DNA of 8,242 bases, from assembly GCA_027489105.1 (NCBI GenBank), contig JAIYAJ010000146.1, positions 1 to 8,242 of the forward strand. The letters run 5' to 3'. The DNA comes from Zymomonas sp. (GTDB taxonomy: Bacteria > Pseudomonadota > Alphaproteobacteria > Sphingomonadales > Sphingomonadaceae). Every line of letters begins with the position of its first letter. Position 1 is the first letter of the stretch. Shown here in pieces: positions 1-6,048 of the stretch. A program made the translations under genes and the position numbers. The notes under the pieces were generated by a model, which saw nothing but the letters and a program-made list of their open reading frames with translations, made no database searches and was not told the origin of the DNA.

Positions 1-1100
1 AGGACGAACTCGCCGCAATGCGCGCCGAGGCGGAGGCCGCCAAGAAGCCGCTGCGCATCCGCTCGCCCTGGCGCGACCGCGATCCGTCCGAGGCGCCCGC
101 CGGCGCCCCCTTCGTCATCCGCCTCAAGGCCCCGCGCGAGGGCGAGGTGACGATCGACGACCAGGTGCAGGGCCCGGTCACGGTGCAGAATGCCGAGCTG
201 GACGACATGATCCTTTTGCGGTCCGACGGCACCCCCACCTATATGCTCGCGGTCGTCGTCGACGATCACGACATGGGCGTCACCCACGTCATCCGGGGCG
301 ACGACCATCTCAACAACGCCTTCCGCCAGCTGGCGCTGATCCGCGCCATGGGCTGGCCCGAGCCGGTCTACGCCCATATCCCGCTGATCCACGGCGCCGA
401 CGGCGCGAAGCTGTCGAAGCGCCACGGCGCGCTGGGCGTCGATGCCTATCGCGACGAGATGGGGCTGCTGCCCGAAGCGGTGAACAATTATCTGCTGCGG
501 CTCGGCTGGGGCCATGGCGACGACGAGATCATCAGCCGCGAGCAGGCGGTCGAGTGGTTCGACCTGGCCGGCGTCGGCCGCTCGCCCTCGCGCTTCGATT
601 TCAAGAAGCTGGAGAATCTCAACGGCCATTATCTGCGCGAGGCCGACGACGCCCGCCTGGCTGCGCTGATCACCCCCGGAGTCGCGGCGGCGGCAGGCCG
701 TGAACTGGCGGATTCGGATCAGGATCTACTGCTACGCAGCATTCCCCACCTGAAGGTAAGGGCCAAGGATCTCAACGAGTTGATGGAAGGCGCAGCCTTT
801 CTGTTTCGCACCCGCCCGCTCGATATGGACGAGAAGGCGGCATCGCTGCTAGACGAACCCGGCAAGGCGTTGCTGGCCCAGGCCCGCGAAGCGCTTGCCG
901 TGACATCCGACTGGTCTGCGGACGCCCTCGAGGCGGCCGTCCGGTCGGTGGCGGAGCAAGGGGGGATCGGCCTCGGCAAGGTAGCGCAACCGCTCCGTGC
1001 GGCGCTCACCGGACGCACGACCTCCCCGGGCATATTCGACGTCCTGGCCCTCCTCGGTCGCGAGGAGAGCCTGGGACGACTGGATGACCAGCTGCGCTGA
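1..1100 (+). CDS. gltX: Glutamyl-tRNA synthetase, 5'-truncated by the window edge
   Basis: Cytoplasmic class I aminoacyl-tRNA synthetase that charges tRNA(Glu) with glutamate using ATP. The frame is open from base 3, so 365 C-terminal residues are visible. Family members are about 470-485 residues, so roughly 105-120 N-terminal residues, including the HIGH-type ATP motif, lie upstream. Visible family blocks are the WRDRDPS region, [45 protein letters not shown], and the KMSKS-type loop as KLSKR at bases 408-422, followed by [21 protein letters not shown] and [15 protein letters not shown] follow, then a less conserved helical anticodon-binding region to the TGA stop. The ATG at base 18 is internal, because coding similarity continues upstream of it. 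gltA follows after 67 bases in the same direction. A GlnRS assignment is unlikely given the KLSKR context. Which GltX paralogue it is cannot be told from this fragment. Confidence 0.96.
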   Translation, partial: DELAAMRAEAEAAKKPLRIRSPWRDRDPSEAPAGAPFVIRLKAPREGEVTIDDQVQGPVTVQNAELDDMILLRSDGTPTYMLAVVVDDHDMGVTHVIRGDDHLNNAFRQLALIRAMGWPEPVYAHIPLIHGADGAKLSKRHGALGVDAYRDEMGLLPEAVNNYLLRLGWGHGDDEIISREQAVEWFDLAGVGRSPSRFDFKKLENLNGHYLREADDARLAALITPGVAAAAGRELADSDQDLLLRSIPHLKVRAKDLNELMEGAAFLFRTRPLDMDEKAASLLDEPGKALLAQAREALAVTSDWSADALEAAVRSVAEQGGIGLGKVAQPLRAALTGRTTSPGIFDVLALLGREESLGRLDDQLR

Positions 1101-1140
1101 CGGCTGGTCGGAGTTGGCATGAACCAGCCGGCTTGCCGGC
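1086..1140 (+). promoter_or_regulatory. Competing inverted repeats between gltX and gltA
   Basis: Four short arms can be read. Arm 1 is GACCAGC (1086-1092, inside the last gltX codons). Arm 2 is CGGCTGGTC (1101-1109). Arm 3 is ACCAGCCGG (1123-1131). Arm 4 is CCGGC (1136-1140). Arm 2 pairs perfectly with arm 1 (7 bp, loop 10) or with arm 3 (8 bp, loop 14). Arm 3 can instead pair with arm 4 as GCCGG-CTTG-CCGGC, a 5-bp stem closed by a CUUG tetraloop. So 1:2 plus 3:4 excludes 2:3, an attenuator-like layout. No T-run follows arm 4, so this is not an ordinary intrinsic terminator. It could be a processing site, a translational control element, or chance in GC-rich DNA. Confidence 0.4.
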
Positions 1141-1153
1141 ACAGGGGCAAACG

Positions 1154-1160
1154 ACAGGAG
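1154..1160 (+). promoter_or_regulatory. Ribosome binding site that fixes the gltA start
   Basis: ACAGGAG lies 7 bases before the ATG at 1168. An in-frame TTG at 1162 would be only one base from this site, too close for initiation. ATG 1168 is therefore preferred and gives the typical N-terminus [11 protein letters not shown]. Confidence 0.8.
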
Positions 1161-1167
1161 ATTGAAC

Positions 1168-2451
1168 ATGGCTGAATCTGTGAAACTGGAGATCGGCGGA
1201 GACGCGTCCGAATATCCGGTCCTGTCGGGCTCCGTCGGTCCGGACGTCGTCGATATCCGCAAGCTCTATGCCCGCACGGGCGCCTTTACCTATGACCCGG
1301 GCTTCACCTCGACCGCGTCGTGCCAGTCGGCGCTGACCTATATCGACGGTGACGAGGGCATCCTGCTCCACCGCGGTTACCCGATCGACCAGCTCGCCGA
1401 GCAGTCGAGCTTCATGGAGGTCGCCTATCTCCTGCTCAACGGCGAACTGCCGAGCGCGAAGGGCCTGGAGGACTTCACCTACACGATCAGCCGCCACACC
1501 ATGCTGCACGAGCAGCTGGCGCAATTCTATCGCGGTTTCCGTCGCGATGCGCACCCGATGGCGATCATGTGCGGCGTCGTCGGCGCGCTATCGGCCTTCT
1601 ACCATGATTCGACCGACATCAACGATCCGAAGCAGCGCCTGATCGCGTCGCACCGGCTGATCGCGAAGATCCCGACGATCGCGGCGATGGCCTATAAATA
1701 TTCGGTGGGTCAGCCCTTCGTCTATCCGAAGAACGACCTCAGCTACACCGCCAACTTCCTGCGCATGACCTTCGCCGTTCCGGCCGAAGACTATGAGGCG
1801 GATCCGGTGGTCGTGTCGGCGATGGACAAGATCTTCATCCTCCACGCCGACCATGAGCAGAACGCCTCGACCTCGACCGTCCGTCTGGCCGGTTCGTCGG
1901 GCGCCAACCCGTTCGCCTGCATCGCGGCCGGCATCGCCTGCTTGTGGGGCCCGGCGCATGGCGGCGCGAACGAAGCGGCCCTCAACATGCTGCGCGAGAT
2001 CGGCACGCCCGACCGCATCCCCGAATATATCGCCCGCGCGAAGAACAAGGACGACCCCTTCCGCCTGATGGGTTTCGGCCACCGCGTGTACAAGAATTTC
2101 GACCCGCGCGCGAAGGTGCTCAGCAAGGCCGCGACCGAGGTGCTCGACAAGCTGGGTATCAACGACCCGGTCCTCGACACCGCCCGCGAGCTCGAGCGGA
2201 TCGCCCTGAGCGATCCTTACTTCATCGACAAGAAGCTCTACCCGAATGTCGACTTCTATTCTGGCGTGATCCTGTCGGCGATCGGCTTCCCGACGACGAT
2301 GTTCACCGTTCTCTTCGCCCTCGCCCGCACCGTCGGCTGGGTCGCGCAGTGGAACGAGATGATCTCGGACCCCGAGCAGAAAATCGGCCGCCCGCGCCAG
2401 CTCTACACGGGCCCGACGCAGCGCGACTACGTCCCCGTCAGCCAGCGCTAA
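1168..2451 (+). CDS. gltA: Type I (hexameric-type) citrate synthase
   Basis: Cytoplasmic first enzyme of the TCA cycle; condenses acetyl-CoA with oxaloacetate to citrate and CoA. The product is 427 residues, the same length as E. coli GltA, and aligns by eye along its whole length. The N-terminal small domain found in Gram-negative, NADH-sensitive enzymes is present (about residues 1-45). Other conserved blocks are [47 protein letters not shown] and [20 protein letters not shown]. The three catalytic residues are in place: His264 ([10 protein letters not shown]), His305 (GFGHRVYKN) and Asp362 (PNVDFYSG). The C-terminus carries RPRQLYTG. The start is ATG 1168, supported by the ACAGGAG site. 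I saw no convincing promoter in the 67-base gap from gltX, so co-transcription is possible. A strong terminator lies 29 bases after the stop. NADH regulation is inferred from family type, not shown. Confidence 0.98.
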   Translation: MAESVKLEIGGDASEYPVLSGSVGPDVVDIRKLYARTGAFTYDPGFTSTASCQSALTYIDGDEGILLHRGYPIDQLAEQSSFMEVAYLLLNGELPSAKGLEDFTYTISRHTMLHEQLAQFYRGFRRDAHPMAIMCGVVGALSAFYHDSTDINDPKQRLIASHRLIAKIPTIAAMAYKYSVGQPFVYPKNDLSYTANFLRMTFAVPAEDYEADPVVVSAMDKIFILHADHEQNASTSTVRLAGSSGANPFACIAAGIACLWGPAHGGANEAALNMLREIGTPDRIPEYIARAKNKDDPFRLMGFGHRVYKNFDPRAKVLSKAATEVLDKLGINDPVLDTARELERIALSDPYFIDKKLYPNVDFYSGVILSAIGFPTTMFTVLFALARTVGWVAQWNEMISDPEQKIGRPRQLYTGPTQRDYVPVSQR

Positions 2452-2480
2452 GCGCCGGACCCGACAGGGCCAGGAAATCA

Positions 2481-2512
2481 GGGGTCGGTGCCCAGGCACC
2501 GGCCCCTTTTTT
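2481..2512 (+). terminator. Rho-independent terminator of gltA
   Basis: The 5' arm at 2481-2491 (GGGGTCGGTGC) pairs with the 3' arm at 2496-2506 (GCACCGGCCCC). This makes an 11-bp stem with one G-T pair and a CCAG loop, followed at once by six T residues (2507-2512). It sits 29 bases after the gltA stop and is the clearest intrinsic terminator in the window. It separates the gltX-gltA block from the ctpA block. Confidence 0.93.
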
Positions 2513-2520
2513 CTGAGTGC

Positions 2521-2606
2521 ATCCTCCAAATTTGTCTCCCGAAACCGGGCGGGGAGCCGGCGCAGCCGGCGGAGGGGATGGAGCGAAGCACGAAGGGGAA
2601 GTCCCA
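2521..2606. repeat. Repeat-like, hairpin-rich non-coding island
   Basis: The gap between the terminator and ctpA has no supportable gene. This GC-rich piece resembles dispersed intergenic repeats of sphingomonad genomes, a resemblance recalled and not searched. Visible structure: CCCG-AAAC-CGGG at 2538-2549; GCCGGC-GCA-GCCGGC at 2556-2570; outer complementary arms CCTCC (2523-2527) and GGAGG (2571-2575) enclosing the rest; then the purine-rich GGATGGAGCGAAGCACGAAG. The whole could fold as one branched structure. No copy number can be judged from one window. Confidence 0.4.
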
Positions 2607-2619
2607 CGGTCATTGACCG
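2607..2619. promoter_or_regulatory. Perfect 13-base dyad, operator candidate upstream of ctpA
   Basis: CGGTCA-T-TGACCG is a perfect odd-length palindrome with 6-base arms, 124 bases before the ctpA start. The size and symmetry fit a dimeric repressor site. I do not recognise the motif, and no -35/-10 pair could be placed next to it. Confidence 0.3.
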
Positions 2620-2635
2620 ATAAGCATTTGCCAAC

Positions 2636-2681
2636 CATGTTCATGCCATGGCCATGTCGGCAGCCCCACTTTTACGGGCTG
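2636..2681. other. CATG cluster and short hairpin in the ctpA leader
   Basis: Four CATG tetramers fall at 2636, 2642, 2647 and 2653; the last two form the 10-base palindrome CATGGCCATG (2647-2656). Just after it, CAGCCC (2661-2666) and GGGCTG (2676-2681) form a 6-bp inverted repeat around a 9-base loop. Neither carries a T-run. The element may belong to the promoter or 5' leader of ctpA; its function is unknown. Confidence 0.3.
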
Positions 2682-2742
2682 ACTATTTCATCGTCGGCAT
2701 AGTGCCTGTACGGTGCGACGTTTCCCGGGAGCGGGCTGAAAG

Positions 2743-4095
2743 ATGACGAAGACCCTGTTGCGTTCGGTTGGATTGTTCGGCGCCGGCATGATCGTCGCGA
2801 CGATCGCACCCGCCATCGGTGCGGTGGACGTGAGCACCTACAAGGAGCTCGACCAGTTCATGAGCGTGTTCGAGCGGGTCCGCTCGGACTATGTCGAGAA
2901 GGTCGATGACCGCACCCTGATCAAGGGCGCGATTGACGGCATGCTCGCCAGCCTCGACCCGCACAGCGCCTATCTCGATGCACGCGACCGGCAGAATATG
3001 CGCACGCAGACGCAGGGCGCCTATGGCGGCCTCGGCCTGTCGGTCACGATGGAGGACGGCGCGGTCAAGATCATGACCGCGCAGGAGGATACGCCGGCCG
3101 GCCGCGCGGGCCTGAAGACTGGCGACTATATCACCCATATCGACAGCAAGCTGCTCTATGGGGGCACGCTCGACGAAGCGGTCGACCAGATGCGCGGCAA
3201 GCCGGGCTCGAAGCTTCTGCTGACGATCGTCCGTCCCGGCCGCGACAAGCCCTTCGACATCAGCCTCACCCGCGAGCTCATCCAGATGAAGCCGGTGAAG
3301 TGGGAAGTGAAGGACCAGGTCGGCATCATCAACATCAACACCTTCGTCAACGCCAACACCGGCGATTCCGTGCGGGCAGCGATCGCAGGCATCCAGAAAT
3401 CGCTGGGCCATGATCCGGCCGGCTATGTGATCGACCTGCGCTCCAATCCCGGCGGCCTGCTCGACCAGGCGATCGACGTTGCCGATATCTTCCTCGACCG
3501 TGGCGAGATCGTGTCGCAGCGCGGGCGCGAGAAGAACGATATCGAGCGCCGCTATGCGACCGCCTCCCCGCCCGACCTCGCCCATGGCCTGCCGATCATC
3601 GTGCTGGTCGATGCGGGTTCGGCCTCGGCGGCGGAAATCGTCGCAGGCGCGCTGCAGGACCAGAAGCGCGCGCTGGTGATGGGCGAGCGCACCTTCGGCA
3701 AGGGCTCGGTCCAGACGGTGATCGACCTGTCGGACGAGACCGCTCTCAAGCTGACCACGGCGCGCTACTACACCCCGTCTGGCCGTTCGGTGCAGGAAGG
3801 CGGGATCAAGCCCGATCTGCGCGTGCCGCAGCTCAGCGATGCCGATTACAAGGACCGGCCGCGCCTGCGCGAATCCGACCTGCGCCGCCACCTGATCAAC
3901 GAGGCCAAGGTCGACGACAAGGTGCTGGAGGACGACGGCAAGCCCGATCCCCGCTTCCAGCTGACCGCTGCCGAGCTGAAAAAGCAGGGTATCGACGATT
4001 TCCAGCTCGACTATGCGGTGAAGACGATCGCACGCATGTCGCAGCCGCCGCTGCGGACGGCGCAGGGCGGTGCGAAGAAGACCGGCGCACGCTGA
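2743..4095 (+). CDS. ctpA: S41-family C-terminal processing protease (CtpA type)
   Basis: Serine protease of the envelope that trims or degrades exported proteins from their C-terminal ends; in other proteobacteria relatives act on lipoproteins and cell-wall hydrolases. The product is 450 residues. Residues 1-27 form a basic then hydrophobic N-terminus ending near PAIGA, so a signal peptide or anchor directs it to the periplasm. The conserved SLDPHSAYL block is at about residues 70-78 and a PDZ domain at about 92-166 (GGYGLSV-like loop seen as YGGLGLSV). The S41 core contains DLRSNPGGLL and DAGSASAAEIVAGALQD. The nucleophile should be Ser295 and the general base Lys320 in TFGKGSVQT; the 25-residue spacing matches the family, with Gln324 the usual third residue. 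YYTPSGRSVQ and GIKPD follow. The ATG has a GGGAG site (2727-2731) 11 bases upstream, slightly long. The natural substrate is not evident. The basic C-terminal tail is probably flexible. Confidence 0.95.
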   Translation: MTKTLLRSVGLFGAGMIVATIAPAIGAVDVSTYKELDQFMSVFERVRSDYVEKVDDRTLIKGAIDGMLASLDPHSAYLDARDRQNMRTQTQGAYGGLGLSVTMEDGAVKIMTAQEDTPAGRAGLKTGDYITHIDSKLLYGGTLDEAVDQMRGKPGSKLLLTIVRPGRDKPFDISLTRELIQMKPVKWEVKDQVGIININTFVNANTGDSVRAAIAGIQKSLGHDPAGYVIDLRSNPGGLLDQAIDVADIFLDRGEIVSQRGREKNDIERRYATASPPDLAHGLPIIVLVDAGSASAAEIVAGALQDQKRALVMGERTFGKGSVQTVIDLSDETALKLTTARYYTPSGRSVQEGGIKPDLRVPQLSDADYKDRPRLRESDLRRHLINEAKVDDKVLEDDGKPDPRFQLTAAELKKQGIDDFQLDYAVKTIARMSQPPLRTAQGGAKKTGAR

Positions 4096-4105
4096 CAGCC
4101 GAGCC

Positions 4106-4150
4106 GGATGGGCGCCTGATGCGCCTGTCCGTCGGCCGGGCTGGCCCGGC
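4106..4150 (+). other. Two tandem hairpins between ctpA and dsbB
   Basis: Hairpin A spans 4106-4130: GGATGGGCGC pairs with GCGCCTGTCC (10 bp with two G-T pairs, loop CTGAT). Hairpin B spans 4135-4150: GCCGGGC-TG-GCCCGGC, a perfect inverted repeat. Neither is followed by a T-run, so efficient intrinsic termination is unlikely. They may stabilise the ctpA 3' end or set different expression of ctpA and dsbB within one transcript. Confidence 0.45.
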
Positions 4151-4176
4151 GCGCCATCTATGCTAAGGCCTTCTCC

Positions 4177-4650
4177 ATGACACGCTTCGCCAAGGCGCGG
4201 CTTGCCGCGCTCCTCCTGCCCTCCGCGCTGATGACCGGCGCACTGGGATCGCAATATATCGGCGGCCTTTTCCCTTGCGAGATGTGCCATTGGCAACGCT
4301 GGCCGCATGAGATCGCCATCGCAGCCGCGCTGTTCGCCTTTCCGTTCGGCGACAAGCCGGCGGGTCGCGCGGCGCTGTGGATCGCCATTCTCGGCATCCT
4401 CGTCAGCGGCCTGATCGGCGTCTTCCACGCCGGCGTCGAATATAAATGGTGGGAGGGCATCACCCGCTGCTCCGCCCCGCTGACCGGCGGATCGACCGAC
4501 GACCTGATGGCACAGATCATGGCAACGCCGATGATCCAGTGCGACGTGCCCCAATGGACGCTGTTCGGCATTTCGCTCGCCGGCTACAATGCGTTGATAT
4601 CGACCCTTGGAGCGATCGGGATCCTCTTGATGTGGAAGCGAAAGCCATGA
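4177..4650 (+). CDS. dsbB: Disulfide bond formation protein B (DsbB family)
   Basis: Inner-membrane oxidase that re-oxidises the periplasmic dithiol oxidase DsbA and passes the electrons to a quinone, ubiquinone in aerobes. The product is 157 residues with about four hydrophobic segments (roughly 8-31, 45-57, 65-85 and 127-152). The first redox pair is Cys34-Glu-Met-Cys37 in the typical context PCEMCHWQRWPH, where the Arg after the motif is the family's quinone-side residue. The second periplasmic pair is Cys98 (ITRCSAP) and Cys122 (MIQCDVPQW), so all four catalytic cysteines are present. The start is ATG 4177 with AAGG at 4165-4168. The stop overlaps the start of coq7 as ATGA, implying translational coupling. 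No DsbA partner lies in the window. Confidence 0.94.
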   Translation: MTRFAKARLAALLLPSALMTGALGSQYIGGLFPCEMCHWQRWPHEIAIAAALFAFPFGDKPAGRAALWIAILGILVSGLIGVFHAGVEYKWWEGITRCSAPLTGGSTDDLMAQIMATPMIQCDVPQWTLFGISLAGYNALISTLGAIGILLMWKRKP

Positions 4651-5165
4651 CCAGCGACAGCAGCCGCGCGGCGATGCTCCGTGTCGACCAGGCCGGCGAA
4701 TTCGGCGCCACCCGCATCTATGCCGGTCAGCTGGCGGTGATGGGACAGCGCAGCCCGGAGGCCCGCGCCATCGCCCGCATGGCGCATCAGGAAGCGCGCC
4801 ACCGCGTCATCTTCGACCGGATGATTGCCGAACGCGGCGTCCGACCGACCGCCCTGCGCCCGCTCTGGGACGTGGCCGGCTTCGCGCTGGGCGCGGCCAC
4901 CGCGCTGATCGGGCCCAAGGCGGCGATGGCCTGCACTGCCGCGATCGAGACCGAGATCGACCGCCATTATGGCGAACAGCTCGACGAGCTGGGCGACGAG
5001 GATCCCGAACTCGCCGAAACGATCCGCGACTTCCGTGCCGAAGAGGTCGAGCATCGCGACACCGCGATCGCCGCCGGCGCGGAACAGGCGCCGGCCTATC
5101 CCTTGCTATCCGGCGCCATTCGTCTCGGTTGCCGCATTGCCATCGGACTTTCCCGGCACATATAG
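4647..5165 (+). CDS. coq7: COQ7-type 3-demethoxyubiquinol hydroxylase
   Basis: Di-iron monooxygenase of ubiquinone biosynthesis; uses O2 to hydroxylate the demethoxyubiquinone ring before the last O-methylation. It is a peripheral membrane protein of the ferritin-like fold. The product is 172 residues. The complete six-ligand set is visible: Glu18 (VDQAGEFGA), Glu49 and His52 (HQEARH), Glu101 (AIETEIDRHY), and Glu133 and His136 (RAEEVEHRD). The reading frame extends upstream inside dsbB, but similarity begins at ATG 4647, which has GGAAG at 4634-4638 and overlaps the dsbB stop by 4 bases. COQ7 replaces the flavin enzyme UbiF of E. coli and is usual in alphaproteobacteria. Tight coupling to dsbB pairs a quinone-making enzyme with a quinone-using one; a shared purpose is inference. 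Confidence 0.95.
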   Translation: MTSDSSRAAMLRVDQAGEFGATRIYAGQLAVMGQRSPEARAIARMAHQEARHRVIFDRMIAERGVRPTALRPLWDVAGFALGAATALIGPKAAMACTAAIETEIDRHYGEQLDELGDEDPELAETIRDFRAEEVEHRDTAIAAGAEQAPAYPLLSGAIRLGCRIAIGLSRHI

Positions 5166-5166
5166 A
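5137..5166 (+). promoter_or_regulatory. Candidate sigma-70-type promoter inside the coq7 3' end
   Basis: TTGCCA (5137-5142) and TATAGA (5161-5166) are 18 bases apart; the -10 element overlaps the coq7 TAG stop. A start about 7 bases downstream would leave a short leader holding the AGGACAGGA ribosome site (5178-5186) for the next gene. Matches are 5/6 and 4/6 to the E. coli consensus. No transcript evidence is available. Confidence 0.35.
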
Positions 5167-5195
5167 GACTTGAACACAGGACAGGACCCGCGCCG

Positions 5196-5594
5196 ATGAT
5201 CAGGAACCGCATCTTCACTCCGGCGCTGGCGATCCTTGCCACGGCCTTTGCCGCACTGCCCGCCACCGCGCCGGTCCAGGCGCAGCGCACCCAGCGCGTG
5301 CTCACGATCTTCGGCTCCGATCCCTGCCCGACCAGTAATGGCGACGAGATCGTCGTCTGCCAGCGTATGCCAGAGTCGGAGCGCTACCGCATTCCCGAGC
5401 AGCTGCGCCGGACCGATCCCAAGAACGACAATTGGGGCGATCGCGCGTCGAGCCTCGAATATGTCGGCCGCAGCGGCGCGCAGAGCTGCTCGACCAGCGG
5501 TGTCGGCGGTGCTTCGGGCTGTTTTCGCGAGCTCGCCCGCAAGGCCTGCGACGAGGACAAAGCCGACGGCAAGAAGTGCGGGATCAAATTCTGA
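5196..5594 (+). CDS. Uncharacterised exported protein with six cysteines
   Basis: No named family is recognised. The 132-residue product begins with a basic N-terminus and hydrophobic core ending in APVQA, so a signal peptide cleaved after Ala29 is likely and the mature form (about 103 residues) should be periplasmic or secreted. It contains six cysteines, all in the mature part: Cys44, 55, 98, 109, 118 and 128. The even number suggests up to three disulfides. Cys44-Cys55 bracket a PCPTSNGDEIVVCQR segment followed by the charged stretch PESERYRIPEQLRR; I recall similar GDEIVVC...RYRIP segments in sphingomonad hypothetical proteins, but this was not searched. The middle (98-109) is Gly/Ser-rich and the C-terminus is Lys/Asp-rich. 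The start ATG 5196 has AGGACAGGA 9 bases before it. It lies 30 bases after coq7 and close to dsbB, which fits a disulfide-dependent protein. No catalytic motif is evident. Confidence 0.82.
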   Translation: MIRNRIFTPALAILATAFAALPATAPVQAQRTQRVLTIFGSDPCPTSNGDEIVVCQRMPESERYRIPEQLRRTDPKNDNWGDRASSLEYVGRSGAQSCSTSGVGGASGCFRELARKACDEDKADGKKCGIKF

Positions 5595-5655
5595 TCTCTG
5601 CGCGACAGGATTGACGGTTCCACCCGTTCATTGCGGATCAATCGCGCTTTTGGCA

Positions 5656-5680
5656 GATGGCGGAGCATGATTTCGCCATC
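5656..5680 (+). promoter_or_regulatory. Hairpin just upstream of the lipoprotein RBS
   Basis: GATGGCG (5656-5662) and CGCCATC (5674-5680) form a perfect 7-bp inverted repeat with an 11-base loop. It ends one base before GGAAAG (5682-5687), the ribosome site 6 bases before ATG 5694. It could act as an operator or as a 5' leader hairpin affecting initiation. The rest of the 99-base gap from the previous gene shows only a weak TTGACG (5611-5616) with no good -10. Confidence 0.4.
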
Positions 5681-5693
5681 CGGAAAGCGACCG

Positions 5694-6014
5694 ATGAACC
5701 GTCTTGCCCTTCTCCCTGCCCTCGCTGCGCTGGCGCTTGCCGGCTGTGCTGCGGTTTCGCCCGAGGCCAAGGTCCGCACCAAGCTGATCGACGCGGGCAT
5801 TCGTCCGCCGGTCGCGTCCTGCATGGCGGAACGGATGGTCGACCGCCTGTCGCTGGTCCAGCTGCGTCGGCTGCAGTCGCTGGGCGGGCTGGGCAATCGG
5901 GACGTTCGTGAAATGAGCGTCGACGAACTCGTCCGGCGGCTGCGCGCGCTGCAGGATCCCGAGATCGTCTCGGTGGTGCTGAAGGCCGGAATCGGCTGCT
6001 CGATCGCCAGCTGA
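5694..6014 (+). CDS. Small uncharacterised lipoprotein
   Basis: A 106-residue product with a classic lipoprotein signal: short MNR start, hydrophobic run, and lipobox Leu-Ala-Gly-Cys with Cys18 as the expected lipidated residue. The residue after it is Ala, which in E. coli favours outer-membrane sorting; transfer of that rule here is inference. The mature part has two more cysteines, Cys43 (PVASCMAE) and Cys102 (GIGCSIAS), which could form one disulfide. The middle is amphipathic and helical-looking, with MVDRLSLVQLRRLQSL and MSVDELVRRLRAL. An in-frame TTG at 5631 would add 21 residues and bury the signal peptide, so ATG 5694 with GGAAAG at 5682-5687 is chosen. No enzymatic motif is seen. 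It may be a small envelope factor expressed with the preceding exported protein. Confidence 0.8.
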   Translation: MNRLALLPALAALALAGCAAVSPEAKVRTKLIDAGIRPPVASCMAERMVDRLSLVQLRRLQSLGGLGNRDVREMSVDELVRRLRALQDPEIVSVVLKAGIGCSIAS

Positions 6015-6023
6015 GGGCAGCAT

Positions 6024-6048
6024 CTGCGGCTTTGCGCGAAGCTTGCAG
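6024..6048 (+). other. Hairpin after the lipoprotein gene, weak terminator candidate
   Basis: CTGCGGCTT (6024-6032) pairs with AAGCTTGCAG (6039-6048) through nine pairs, two of them G-T, with one bulged C and a six-base loop. It begins 10 bases after the stop. No T-run follows, so it may stop transcription only weakly or protect the 3' end. Confidence 0.4.

Noticed and set aside
1162..1167. TTG start for gltA two codons earlier.
   Set aside because: It is one base from the AGGAG site, too close; ATG 1168 has proper spacing.
1101..1167. Possible gltA promoter using TTGGCA at 1114-1119.
   Set aside because: No acceptable -10 hexamer lies 16-18 bases downstream.
1588..2634. A 348-residue open frame on the - strand opposite gltA.
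   Set aside because: It runs across the gltA terminator and the repeat-like island and has no recognisable domain.
2683..4554. A 623-residue open frame on the - strand opposite ctpA and dsbB.
   Set aside because: It is antisense to two well-supported genes. Its translation is rich in Arg, His, Asp and Ala without family motifs, as expected when GC-rich codon bias suppresses stops on the other strand.
4446..4646. Upstream in-frame extension of coq7 into dsbB (67 extra residues).
   Set aside because: The extension lies in another frame of the conserved dsbB gene and has no COQ7 similarity; the ATG at 4647 has a ribosome site and matches the family N-terminus.
5631..5693. TTG start extending the lipoprotein by 21 residues.
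   Set aside because: It would place an Arg-rich stretch before the signal peptide and lacks a ribosome site; ATG 5694 has both signal and site.
5657..5911. An 84-residue + strand frame with a cysteine-rich segment, resembling a small metal-binding protein.
   Set aside because: The cysteines come from reading the lipoprotein signal-peptide codons out of frame; it overlaps the better-supported gene.
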